Assembly: GCA_014381105.1 (NCBI GenBank)
Contig: JACMIO010000137.1
Location: 1 to 16,825 of the forward strand
Direction: 5' to 3'
Origin: a bacterium
GTDB lineage: Archaea; Thermoproteota; Nitrososphaeria; Nitrososphaerales; Nitrososphaeraceae
Length of the DNA stretch: 16,825 bases
Shown here: positions 7,566-14,965 of the stretch, one piece after another
Layout: every line of letters begins with the position of its first letter
Numbering within the stretch: position 1 is the stretch's first letter
Notes under the pieces: generated by a model
Told to the model about the DNA's origin: nothing
Databases searched by the model: none
What the model saw: the letters and a program-made list of their open reading frames with translations, nothing else
Made by a program: the position numbers and the translations under genes

Positions 7566-10316
7566 TCAATTAGCAGTTGCATTTCTATCTATTATTTTTA
7601 TAGAGTTTATCTTTGCGGAATCTGGATCTTGTGGTTGTTCATTTTGTACCGTTGCTAATGCAGCGATTTTATCGACAGCATCCATGCCATTTACTACTCG
7701 ACCGAACACTGTATACTGGTTGTCTAAAAATTTAGAGTCGTTCAATACAATGAAAAATTGTGAACCAGCGCTATTGGGATCTGATGATCTTGCCATCGAA
7801 ACTATTCCCCTTTCATGAGGTATGTTACTGAATTCTGAGTCAATTCTATAACCCGGATCGCCCGTACCCCACGCCGCTTTGTCTGTACTATTCTTAGTAT
7901 TCGGATCTCCGCCTTGGATTACAAATCCTTTCACAATTCTATGGAATATCGTTCCATTATAGAATCCAGATTCTGCAAGTTTCTCAAAATTAGACACATG
8001 GTTCGGTGCTACTTGTGGGAAGAATTCAATGGTTATAGGGCCTTGAGCCGTTTCCAGTACGGCGAGTTTAGATTGATTATTTGATTCCATGACACTACTA
8101 GTAGTAGAAGTGCTGTTTATTGAAAATTTCTCTTGATTTTCAATAATTTCATTATACGGGTCCGATGTGGTTTTTGGCATATAGTTTTTATTGACTTCAT
8201 AAACTAGAACTCCAAAAAATAGACCCGGCCTATTACTATTGAAGCTGTCCGATGAGTATGCAAGTTTCAACGGTTGGTCAACTGTGGCATTTTGTGGATA
8301 TTTGATATGTTTTGCATAAATGGCCATGGCTCCTGGTTGATATTCCCCTGAGGGGGCACCATTTAGAATATACGAGACAGGAGTAAAAGGTATCAATTGT
8401 CCAAGTAAGGTACTATTCCAGAAGAAAGTAGTAGGAGTAAATCCATCTTGTTCTACATATCTATTTTCATCAAATCCACCTATTCTTATAAACCACTGCT
8501 TCTTGCTTTCATCTCCGCCATTGCCCAAAACATAGAGCTCGCTACTATTGATCCCACTAAACCTTTGTCCTACGATGTATACTACTATGTAATCAGATTT
8601 TAGATCTTTGGCAATTTTGAGACCATTTTCAGTTTGATCCATAAACATCTTGGCTATGGTTGCTATTCGCGTTTGATTAATTGTAGCGTTGTCGGCCAAA
8701 CTAGTTCTATTTGCCAGTGTTGTTATCCAGTAACCATAATCCCACCAAGATGCAACTACTGAATTAGACGATGTATTAGCAGCTATCCAGTCTAACGCAT
8801 TTATCCAATCATTGGTCTTGATTCTGAATCCAGTACCTCCGTTTGCTATTGAAGGAGGAATGTCAGCAGAACTTAACCAATTTGAATTCTGTGGATATAT
8901 GATGCCATTATCTATTACTGGAATCGAAACTAGTACAACAACAATAACGGCATACACAATTTTTATCGGCTTGTCCATCTGAGAAGTTTTTTCAACTTCA
9001 GTCTTTCTTTTTCGTTTATGTGAAGGTTCTGTTGCCTTGTAATTGATTACAGTTCTTGTGATTTCATAAAGTCCTATTCCTGCCAAGAGTATTATTCCAA
9101 TAGACGAGAATACAAGTAAGCGAGCAAAAGTTGCACTTACGTAAACTCCCGTAATTCCAATTATCAGGGCTAATATTGACATGTCATTCCTACGTCTGAA
9201 TGCCATGAGCGCTCCAAACCCTGCAAACATCAACAGAATTGAATAATCTGTAAAGTATTCTACCAAAGTTGGCGTAAAGTGTTCGGCAACTGATTCAACA
9301 AGCGGATTCTGAGAAGATAAAAATGGGTTAACTGCATTTAGATATCTGAATGAGGACCCATGGAAACTTCCTGAAATAACAATTCCTATTGCAATAGCAA
9401 AAAAAGCTCCAATCAATATCCAATTGTTTCTTAAAGTATTGGATGAACTAAATTTCCTAACAACTGATGAAGCTATCAGGAATATTGTTCCTCCAATGAG
9501 GGCAATACCCGGAAGTCCGAAAACAAAAGACAATCCTGGTCTGGGTGACAGACCAGCCGCGAATAATGTTGCTGCGGTAAATACAATCGCAACAATTAGT
9601 GGGACTTTAATGTCATTTCTCAGGAAGGTTACTGCGAAAAAGAATAATGAAATTGGTATACTAAAGTACTGAATTCCACCCCATGAAGCATTTGCAAGAC
9701 CTAGTAATAGTCCACCTGCAATTGCTTTTACTACAGCTATGTTCGGCCTGTGTTTCGTAGCTGATATGAGTAAATAAAGGGCCAATAGTGCAAGAAACAG
9801 CCCTAGTGGTTCAGATTTGAACCAGCCTAGATTTCCTCGTTGAATAAGGGCAGGTGTAAAGGCAATTAGCAATGCAGAAAACAAACCCGCGGTAGTTCCA
9901 CCAAGTGATCTGACTAATGCAAAGACGACAATTGTTGTTAGTGATCCTACTATGACCGGTAAGATTATTGTGAAGTCTAAAACAGAACTATTTCCCCCAA
10001 ATATTTTGTATAGGTATGCCGCTGTCACATGAAGTCCAACCTGCGATGTCCTAGGTATGTCTCGACCATCCGGATACCAAGACATGTTATCATGCCACTT
10101 TAGATATGCCTCAAGACCGTTATCGATAATGTACTTTGTTGCCCTATAATCGAAATACGGATCAAACTCATTGAGATAATATCCGTACTTTATAGGATAA
10201 GAACGCATAATGAAAGCTGTTGAAAATGCAATGGCTAATACTGCGATAACTAACATATGACGAACTTTGAAATTATAATTTCCTACATGAAATAGGACTC
10301 CGTCTCCAGATAACAT
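7566..10316 (-). CDS. aglB: AglB/STT3 oligosaccharyltransferase fused to a C-terminal cyclophilin domain (916 aa)
   Basis: Membrane enzyme that moves a lipid-linked glycan to Asn in N-x-S/T sequons of exported proteins. About 13 hydrophobic segments fill residues 21-470. Catalytic landmarks are the first acidic motif EFDPYFD (50-56), a GWFKSEP segment (164-170) where the second acidic motif is expected, SVAE (342-345), WWDYG (524-528) and a DK/MI-like helix near 557-572. The exported soluble domain continues to about 711, followed by a Ser/Thr/Asn-rich linker (712-749). Residues 750-916 are a full cyclophilin prolyl isomerase: FHR with catalytic R793, QGGD (801-804), MAR (841-843), GSQFF (851-855), FLD (863-865) and VFGRV. 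Phe replaces the cyclosporin-contact Trp of CypA. Sequons in linker and isomerase domain fit an outside location. ATG 10316 has a TTAAAAAA box about 25 nt upstream. The fusion is in a single uninterrupted frame. Confidence 0.95.
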   Translation of the reverse strand: MLSGDGVLFHVGNYNFKVRHMLVIAVLAIAFSTAFIMRSYPIKYGYYLNEFDPYFDYRATKYIIDNGLEAYLKWHDNMSWYPDGRDIPRTSQVGLHVTAAYLYKIFGGNSSVLDFTIILPVIVGSLTTIVVFALVRSLGGTTAGLFSALLIAFTPALIQRGNLGWFKSEPLGLFLALLALYLLISATKHRPNIAVVKAIAGGLLLGLANASWGGIQYFSIPISLFFFAVTFLRNDIKVPLIVAIVFTAATLFAAGLSPRPGLSFVFGLPGIALIGGTIFLIASSVVRKFSSSNTLRNNWILIGAFFAIAIGIVISGSFHGSSFRYLNAVNPFLSSQNPLVESVAEHFTPTLVEYFTDYSILLMFAGFGALMAFRRRNDMSILALIIGITGVYVSATFARLLVFSSIGIILLAGIGLYEITRTVINYKATEPSHKRKRKTEVEKTSQMDKPIKIVYAVIVVVLVSIPVIDNGIIYPQNSNWLSSADIPPSIANGGTGFRIKTNDWINALDWIAANTSSNSVVASWWDYGYWITTLANRTSLADNATINQTRIATIAKMFMDQTENGLKIAKDLKSDYIVVYIVGQRFSGINSSELYVLGNGGDESKKQWFIRIGGFDENRYVEQDGFTPTTFFWNSTLLGQLIPFTPVSYILNGAPSGEYQPGAMAIYAKHIKYPQNATVDQPLKLAYSSDSFNSNRPGLFFGVLVYEVNKNYMPKTTSDPYNEIIENQEKFSINSTSTTSSVMESNNQSKLAVLETAQGPITIEFFPQVAPNHVSNFEKLAESGFYNGTIFHRIVKGFVIQGGDPNTKNSTDKAAWGTGDPGYRIDSEFSNIPHERGIVSMARSSDPNSAGSQFFIVLNDSKFLDNQYTVFGRVVNGMDAVDKIAALATVQNEQPQDPDSAKINSIKIIDRNATAN

Positions 10317-10447
10317 GATAATGCTTGTTGATTTTACTCATTTTTTAACGTACTGAAAATAATTTTGACTATCGTATTTTCTAAAAAATAACAACGATGA
10401 TAGATTTATCAAATTTTTTTTATTTTGTTTCTAATAAAAGAAAGGGG

Positions 10448-10485
10448 GAGGTAAGAGGAAATATTGACTGCGGAAGTATTACCTC
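10448..10485 (-). terminator. Stem-loop and T-rich tail after the 22-residue peptide gene
   Basis: GAGGTAA (10448-10454) is the inverse of TTACCTC (10479-10485), whose start overlaps the stop codon of the mini-gene. On the minus strand the stem is followed by CCCCCTTTCTTTTATT and then further AT-rich sequence. This looks like a terminator or 3'-end stabiliser and supports a separate short transcript. Confidence 0.4.
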
Positions 10486-10547
10486 TTTGATTTTGCTTTT
10501 GATTTAGTTCCTTTCTTAGCAGACTTCGATTTCTTTTTAGCTGCCAT
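10479..10547 (-). CDS. 22-residue Lys/Ser/Ala-rich basic peptide
   Basis: ATG at 10547 opens a 22-codon frame ending in TAA at 10479-10481. The peptide begins MAAKKKSKSAKKGTKS and ends KAKSKR: eleven residues are Lys or Arg and none is acidic or aromatic. Such a tail-like composition recalls histone H1 or ribosomal-protein tails and suggests nucleic-acid binding, which is inference. The support for a real gene is its context: a strong TATA box (TTATATA, 10574-10582) at archaeal distance on the same strand, and a hairpin with T-rich tail directly after the stop. It lies between aglB and the hydrolase gene, all on the minus strand, but has its own promoter. Confidence 0.6.
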   Translation of the reverse strand: MAAKKKSKSAKKGTKSKAKSKR

Positions 10548-10572
10548 TTTCAATGATATTAGAAAAACAGAT

Positions 10573-10584
10573 CGTATATAAGTT
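10573..10584 (-). promoter_or_regulatory. TATA box of the 22-residue peptide gene
   Basis: On the minus strand AACTTATATACG is centred about 31 nt before ATG 10547 and is preceded by A-rich BRE-like sequence. It is among the better TATA matches in the window and places the transcription start a few bases before the ATG. Confidence 0.6.
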
Positions 10585-10608
10585 TTAATTTTTGAAAAAA
10601 AATTTTAG

Positions 10609-11262
10609 CTATTCTGACTCTAGAATCTCTGTTTTACATACTGTGACCAGTTCTGAGAATCGTATTGCATCTTCTTTATTACCTACAATTGTACCATAAT
10701 GCATTGGAATTGCAATTTTTGGATTAATCAGTTCATTTATTGCCTTTGATGCTTCCTCAGCTGTCATGACATAAGTTCCCGAAACAGGTACTAGTGCAAT
10801 AGTTGAGTTTGTATTCTTCATTTCTGGGATGATATCGGAATCTCCAATGTGGTACAAACGATCATTACCAAATTCTACAATAAATCCAATTTTCTTGTCA
10901 TTCTTTGGATGAAATTCCTTATCAACATTGTATGCATGAACAGTTTCTATTTTCAAGTCATTCACTTTAACACTATTACGAGGATCAATACCAATCGAAT
11001 CTTTCACACTTAGACTCTTTAATTGCGATAGACACTCTTGAGCAGAAACAATGACCGTAGTTTCATTAACAATGTTCTTTAAATCTTCAATTGACAAGTG
11101 ATCGAAATGATTATGAGTTATTAGTACAATATCGGCGTCGGAAACATTCTCGTGTTCTTTACTTAATTTGTAAGGATCGATGTAGATTTTCTTACTTTCA
11201 TAAATTATCTTAAAACCTGCATGTCCGGTCCATATTATATCAATATCATTGTACTCGAACAT
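10609..11262 (-). CDS. Metallo-beta-lactamase-fold hydrolase, UPF0173/UlaG-like (217 aa)
   Basis: This is a compact metallo-hydrolase with the metal-binding motif THNHFDH (H50, H52, D54, H55). Further candidate ligands are H109, the acidic residues in YHIGDSD (D141, D143) and H188 in IPMHYG. The opening TGHAGFKI and IDPY segments are typical of the UPF0173/UlaG-like group. Fold and metal binding are secure; the substrate is not known for most members. The start ATG 11262 lies 31 bases after the stop of the PIN-domain gene on the same strand, so the two may share a transcript. Length agrees with the family. Confidence 0.88.
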   Translation of the reverse strand: MFEYNDIDIIWTGHAGFKIIYESKKIYIDPYKLSKEHENVSDADIVLITHNHFDHLSIEDLKNIVNETTVIVSAQECLSQLKSLSVKDSIGIDPRNSVKVNDLKIETVHAYNVDKEFHPKNDKKIGFIVEFGNDRLYHIGDSDIIPEMKNTNSTIALVPVSGTYVMTAEEASKAINELINPKIAIPMHYGTIVGNKEDAIRFSELVTVCKTEILESE

Positions 11263-11293
11263 GAATAATTAGAAATGGATTGCCGATTTAAAG

Positions 11294-11689
11294 CTACCCT
11301 TCAAAATATCGATTAGCTATTATAATTTTATTTTTGGAAAGCGTAATTGTTGTTACTTCTGCATCTTTTAGTCGATTCAAGAGTATCCCATCTAATGTAG
11401 CAACGCCATATCTTCTGTTCTTGATTGTGTAATTGAGAATTTCGTTATCTACATTTTTTGACTTACCAATATCTTTGATTTCAAATTTCAATTTAGATAT
11501 TTGAATCGCTGTATTTGCTATCATTGATTTTTTGGGCCCTGATTTTTTTTTAATTAATTCGAGTTCATCAAGAACAAATGTAGGTACAATGAACCTTAAT
11601 TTCCCAATTTCGTACTCGACTTTATCCAAGCATTTGACTGGATTGGAAACTAATGCAATGAGAAAACTAGTATCACAAATTATTTCCAT
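11294..11689 (-). CDS. PIN-domain ribonuclease, FCF1-like (131 aa)
   Basis: This is a single PIN domain with the acidic active-site residues in place: D6 in ICDTSF, E42 in VLDELE, D81 in NVDNE and D100 in VATLDGILL. It is expected to be a Mg2+/Mn2+-dependent RNase. The form fits the archaeal FCF1/UTP24-like group linked to rRNA processing better than VapC toxins: no antitoxin gene precedes it, and it has the basic stretch LIKKKSGPKKS. This assignment is an inference. The start is ATG 11689, with an ATTTATGAT box at about 11706-11716 upstream. It precedes the hydrolase by 31 bases. Confidence 0.85.
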   Translation of the reverse strand: MEIICDTSFLIALVSNPVKCLDKVEYEIGKLRFIVPTFVLDELELIKKKSGPKKSMIANTAIQISKLKFEIKDIGKSKNVDNEILNYTIKNRRYGVATLDGILLNRLKDAEVTTITLSKNKIIIANRYFEG

Positions 11690-11758
11690 CTATACATCCC
11701 CGAAAAATCATAAATTGATAGACCAGTCCTGATTATTTAGATTTAATTCTATATGTAT

Positions 11759-11875
11759 CTATTCAGTGTACTTCTTTAATACGGACAGCTTTGAACCATA
11801 AGTGAATTTATTAAATTTACACATGGATTCCCAATTAATTTTCTGTCTATCAAAAGGTTCATTATTAAGAATCAA
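11759..11875 (-). CDS. Possible 38-residue small protein
   Basis: A TTG at 11873-11875 opens a 38-codon minus-strand frame ending in TAG (11759-11761). The translation is protein-like, with Trp, Cys and a basic C-terminus: NNEPFDRQKINWESM, CKFNKFTYGSK, LSVLKKYTE. It resembles no family I know. It is divergent from the SRPBCC gene, and the 16-base palindrome at 11876-11891 touches its start codon. No convincing TATA box was found for it, and a frame of this length can arise by chance. Confidence 0.32.
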   Translation of the reverse strand: MILNNEPFDRQKINWESMCKFNKFTYGSKLSVLKKYTE

Positions 11876-11891
11876 AGTCTAATATTAGACT
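11876..11891. promoter_or_regulatory. 16-base perfect palindrome before the SRPBCC gene
   Basis: AGTCTAATATTAGACT is fully self-complementary. It ends two bases before the TTG start of the SRPBCC gene and directly abuts a possible divergent TTG start at 11875. Placed at a transcription start, it is a candidate operator for a dimeric regulator. In RNA it would form only a very tight hairpin. Confidence 0.45.
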
Positions 11892-11893
11892 AG

Positions 11894-12328
11894 TTGAAAA
11901 CAATAGAAACGAATATTGTCATAGATTCTACTCCAGAGAAGATTTGGGATGTCCTGACTAATTTTGAGGAATACGAATTGTGGAATCCGTTCATGACAAA
12001 AGTAGTAGGAAATGCTAGCTTGGGTTCTAAAATTGAAGTTAACATCAAGACGATCAGTGGAAAGAATAGAAGTTATTATCCAACCATAACGAAATGCGAA
12101 ACAAACAAGGAATTAAGATGGAAAGGAAAGTCATTTTTGCCTGGTGTTTTTGATGGAGAACGCGTTTTTGTCCTGAAAAAATCCGACGATGATAAAGTTT
12201 CATTCTCCCATAAGGAAATATTCAGTGGCCTGGGTGTTAAATTAGTTGGAAACAAGTTAGATGAAAATCTTCGGGAAGGATTTGTTAGGATGAACGAGGC
12301 CCTAAAAGTTAGAGCTGAAAATCTCTGA
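11894..12328 (+). CDS. SRPBCC (START-like) domain protein (144 aa)
   Basis: This small protein fits the polyketide cyclase/Bet v1-like SRPBCC fold, a helix-grip barrel with a hydrophobic pocket. The N-terminal signature is IVIDSTPEKIWDVLTNFEEY followed by WNPFM. The middle is strand-rich (GSKIEVNIKTISG, ELRWKGKSFLPG, FVLKKSDDDKVSFSHKEIF), and a long amphipathic C-terminal helix ends the protein. Ligand and role are unknown. The start is TTG 11894; the first methionine-like position fits the beginning of the first strand, and a 16-base palindrome lies immediately upstream. It is tail-to-tail with the uracil-DNA glycosylase gene (28 bases between stops). Confidence 0.85.
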   Translation: MKTIETNIVIDSTPEKIWDVLTNFEEYELWNPFMTKVVGNASLGSKIEVNIKTISGKNRSYYPTITKCETNKELRWKGKSFLPGVFDGERVFVLKKSDDDKVSFSHKEIFSGLGVKLVGNKLDENLREGFVRMNEALKVRAENL

Positions 12329-12356
12329 TTGAATTTTTGAAACTAATCTTCTAAAC

Positions 12357-12929
12357 CTATATGGAAGTTTGTAATCTTCTGCATTCCTTAACTAATGTTT
12401 CCATATCCTCTTCTAGAACCTTACGAAGTTTATTGTTGTAAATTATAGCTGCAGGATGTACTGTGAGAAAATAAAGTCTGTTATCTTTTTGAATGAATTT
12501 GCCACGATTACCAAGGATTGAACTACCACCAAGTAATGATTGGTATGCTGTTCTACCTAAGATGCAAATAATTTTAGGCGAAATAATAGAAATTTCCCTT
12601 TCAAGATAATTTTTACAAGTACGTCGTTCTTCTTCCGTCGGAACTCTATTACCCGGTGGTCTACATTTCACGACATTAGTGATGTATACTCTTGATCTAA
12701 TTACTCCCACCTTCGTTAAAGTTTCGTCAAGGATTTTTCCTGCCATTCCCACAAATGGTCTACCTTTCTCATCCTCATTCCTTCCTGGAGCTTCTCCGAT
12801 AAACATGATACTTGCTTTAGAATCACCGTCTCCGGGAACTGCATTAGTTCTGCTTTTACACAAGTCACATGATTTGCAATTAATAACTTCTGCATGAATC
12901 TTTTCAATAGAGTCGTTAGGCATTTCCAT
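12357..12929 (-). CDS. Family 4 uracil-DNA glycosylase with Fe-S cluster
   Basis: Removes uracil from DNA, starting base-excision repair of deaminated cytosine. Family 4 features are the uracil-binding block GEAPGRNEDEKGRPFVGMAG (45-64), the HPAA motif (158-161) and the conserved NVVKCRPPGNRVPT segment (86-99). Cysteines C18, C21 and C24 at the N-terminus, with C89 and C105, supply four ligands for the [4Fe-4S] cluster; C21, C24, C89 and C105 match the usual spacing best. At 190 residues it has the normal family length. The start may be ATG 12929 or ATG 12923. It is a single gene on the minus strand, tail-to-tail with the SRPBCC gene and near two repair-type helicases. Confidence 0.95.
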   Translation of the reverse strand: MEMPNDSIEKIHAEVINCKSCDLCKSRTNAVPGDGDSKASIMFIGEAPGRNEDEKGRPFVGMAGKILDETLTKVGVIRSRVYITNVVKCRPPGNRVPTEEERRTCKNYLEREISIISPKIICILGRTAYQSLLGGSSILGNRGKFIQKDNRLYFLTVHPAAIIYNNKLRKVLEEDMETLVKECRRLQTSI

Positions 12930-13007
12930 TTCCTATATACTATTATTGATATTGAAACTTGCTAATATTATCGTACTTTGGATCAAACAAAGAATTATTT
13001 GATATGG

Positions 13008-13109
13008 TCATTTCATTATTATCTCATTGAGGACAAATTTGCAATGATTACAATTAGGACCTTTTTTGCATTTAAAAGGAATTATTAGATAATTCAAATT
13101 CTCTACCAC
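13008..13109 (-). CDS. Possible cysteine-rich mini-protein (29-33 aa)
   Basis: A minus-strand frame from GTG 13107-13109 (or TTG 13095-13097) to TGA 13008-13010 encodes VENLNYLIIPF followed by CKKGPNCNHCKFVLNE. The C-x5-C-x2-C cluster with a neighbouring His could bind zinc. A TTAAAA element at about 13117-13124 on the minus strand would suit the TTG start. No family is recognised. The size makes it uncertain, but three clustered cysteines are unusual in this AT-rich sequence by chance. Confidence 0.35.
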   Translation of the reverse strand: MVENLNYLIIPFKCKKGPNCNHCKFVLNEIIMK

Positions 13110-13164
13110 TTTGACAAATAGTTTTAACCATTGATTATTATTAACACATTATGCATAAAATAGT

Positions 13165-13413
13165 ATGATGAGCTCGAAAGTAAATCAGTTGGAAAATCAA
13201 CAAGATGAAGCGACTGAGTTGAGCCACTTTAAGAAATTTCAGAGTAAGGATGAAAGGGATAAGCAGAACAAGGTGGTTGAAACCAAGGATAATTTTACAA
13301 CGGACATTGTGATGACAGAGCCTAATAGAACTCCTCGTGAAAAAATAAATATTGAAATTGATATATTTCAAAGGACGGTAGTTTTCAGTAGTGACTTTAC
13401 TATGTGGATTTGA
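13165..13413 (+). CDS. Hydrophilic small protein of unknown function (82 aa)
   Basis: The N-terminal 55 residues are strongly charged and Gln/Lys/Glu-rich (NQLENQQDEATELSHFKKF, DERDKQNKVVETK) and are probably disordered or helical. The last 27 (KINIEIDIFQRTVVFSSDF) look like beta-strands. It has no cysteine or membrane segment. Two adjacent ATG codons (13165, 13168) could serve as start; the promoter is not obvious. An antisense frame overlaps it, but its translation (Phe/Ile/Arg runs) looks like a shadow. The gene precedes the XPB-like helicase by 136 bases on the same strand. Confidence 0.5.
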   Translation: MMSSKVNQLENQQDEATELSHFKKFQSKDERDKQNKVVETKDNFTTDIVMTEPNRTPREKINIEIDIFQRTVVFSSDFTMWI

Positions 13414-13516
13414 GTCTATAGTAACTCATGTGGCCAAGTTCTGAATAATTTTAATTTTATTGCGTTAAAAATGATCTAGTGTGGCCATCACTTTGATTAA
13501 TCGCAAGTAGATATGA

Positions 13517-13525
13517 TTTAAAAAT
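13517..13525 (+). promoter_or_regulatory. TATA box of the XPB-like helicase gene
   Basis: TTTAAAAAT is centred about 29 nt before TTG 13550. This supports leaderless transcription and the TTG start, and it separates the helicase from the small gene at 13165 as its own transcript. Confidence 0.55.
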
Positions 13526-13549
13526 GATGGTCAATTAGATATTTTCTAA

Positions 13550-14911
13550 TTGAGTTCTAAGCAGGTTACATTGAAGTATCATAAAGGAACAATAGTGATA
13601 AGCGGACTCGAAAGCTTGCCTTACACAACAATTGACTCAAGAACCAATTCCCTGATTTCCTACGGAATAAATTATAAAAAAATTACTGAATACCTTAAAG
13701 AAAAAAATGTAGACTATGAAGACCTTGTATTGAACCTGTTACCTCTGGGGCAACTTCCAAAAATTAAGGTAAAGTTGCGTGATTATCAAAGAGAAGCAAT
13801 TGAGAGCTGGAGTCAAGAAAAAAGGGGATCCATAGTCCTTCCAACAGGAGCCGGAAAAACTATAATTGGTTTAAAAATTATTGAGATGATTAACTCCCCA
13901 ACGTTGATTGTCGTGCCTACGCTCGATCTTATCAAACAGTGGACTCAGATACTCTCACAAAGTTTCAATATTGAAATAGGGAACATTGGTGGGGGAACCG
14001 AGAATATTCAAGCAATTACTGTATCGACTTATGATTCTGCCTATATTAAAGCCCCATCGATTGGAAACAAGTTCCTTTTGATAGTATTTGATGAGGTTCA
14101 TCATCTGCCCGCGCCATCATATAGACTAATCGCAGAAACATACATTGCGCCATTCAGACTAGGTTTAACAGCTACCCTAGAACGCGAAGATCACTTGGAT
14201 GCAGATTTCCCATATCTGATTGGAAAAACTACCTTTCGAATTACAGCGAATGAGTTGGCTAAAAATAATTATCTGGCAAACTATGTTATAGAACGAAAAC
14301 AAACTTTCATGTCAGAAGAAGAATATCAGAAATATAAAGAAAATATGGCTGTGTATCATACTTGCTTAAGAAAAATTGGACTAAAAATGAATTCTTACAA
14401 TTCATTCAAACGGTTAATCATGATTTCATCCCGAAATAATTTGGCCAGACGAGCCCTTGTAGCAAGAAACAAAGCTATTGACATAGCCCTCAATAGTAGA
14501 TCTAAAATGGATGAAGTCCGAAAAATACTATCCGAAAACAAGAATATTAAAACAATAATATTCACACAGCATAACAAGCTAGTGTACGATATTTCCAATG
14601 CCTTTCTAATCCCATTTATCACATACAAGTCTTCCAAAGAGGAAAGAGAGGACGTACTTGGTGGTTTTAGAGACGGAAGGTATAAGGCAATTGTTACCTC
14701 AAAAGTATTGGATGAAGGAATAGACGTTCCCGATGCGCAGCTGGGTATTTTGGTTAGTGGGACTGGTAGTAGTAGAGAGTTTGTACAAAGATTGGGTAGA
14801 TTACTGAGACCAAAGAATGATAATCAACAAGCAAGATTAATTGAAATCGTATCTAGTGGTACTTCAGAAACACTAACTAGTAAAAGAAGACAAAGAAGCA
14901 TGACAGGATAA
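13550..14911 (+). CDS. XPB-like SF2 DNA helicase/translocase
   Basis: This 453-residue helicase has the archaeal XPB layout. A small N-terminal damage-recognition-like domain (about 1-70) is followed by RecA domain 1 with RDYQ (77-80), Walker A PTGAGKT (98-104), DEVHH (181-185) and LTATLERED (206-214). The last contains the RED loop typical of XPB. A thumb-like helical insertion spans about 245-310. RecA domain 2 carries TSKVLDEGIDVPDA (383-396) and QRLGRLLRP (413-421). XPB is known as a TFIIH translocase in eukaryotes and a nucleotide-excision-repair candidate in archaea, where it often neighbours the nuclease Bax1. No Bax1 gene is in this window. The start is TTG 13550, set by the TATA box about 29 nt upstream. 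It converges on a second helicase, with 54 bases between them. Confidence 0.9.
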   Translation: MSSKQVTLKYHKGTIVISGLESLPYTTIDSRTNSLISYGINYKKITEYLKEKNVDYEDLVLNLLPLGQLPKIKVKLRDYQREAIESWSQEKRGSIVLPTGAGKTIIGLKIIEMINSPTLIVVPTLDLIKQWTQILSQSFNIEIGNIGGGTENIQAITVSTYDSAYIKAPSIGNKFLLIVFDEVHHLPAPSYRLIAETYIAPFRLGLTATLEREDHLDADFPYLIGKTTFRITANELAKNNYLANYVIERKQTFMSEEEYQKYKENMAVYHTCLRKIGLKMNSYNSFKRLIMISSRNNLARRALVARNKAIDIALNSRSKMDEVRKILSENKNIKTIIFTQHNKLVYDISNAFLIPFITYKSSKEEREDVLGGFRDGRYKAIVTSKVLDEGIDVPDAQLGILVSGTGSSREFVQRLGRLLRPKNDNQQARLIEIVSSGTSETLTSKRRQRSMTG

Positions 14912-14965
14912 ATTCTCAGTTTATAGGTGCGTTTTGTAATTATTGTTCCCATATAGATCTTCAAG

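Larger units (their letters stand above)
10317..10608. other. Gap between aglB and the hydrolase gene, holding a mini-gene
   Basis: The gap carries the aglB promoter (TTAAAAAA on the minus strand at about 10339-10346), a 22-codon gene with its own TATA box, and a stem-loop plus pyrimidine-rich tail at that mini-gene's 3' side. These are listed separately. I see nothing else in it. Confidence 0.5.

Noticed and set aside
9424..9672. Plus-strand 82-codon frame within aglB
   Set aside because: It lies antisense to a membrane segment of a certain gene and looks like a shadow frame.
11294..11689. PIN protein as a VapC toxin of a toxin-antitoxin pair
   Set aside because: No small antitoxin gene lies next to it, and the sequence features fit the FCF1-like group better.
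13141..13371. Minus-strand 76-codon frame opposite the gene at 13165
   Set aside because: The translation is Phe/Ile/Arg/His-rich without domain-like character; the plus-strand reading has more plausible composition.
13428..13488. Repeated TGTGGCCA in the gap before the XPB-like gene as a regulatory repeat
   Set aside because: Two eight-base copies about 50 bases apart are too little to distinguish from chance.
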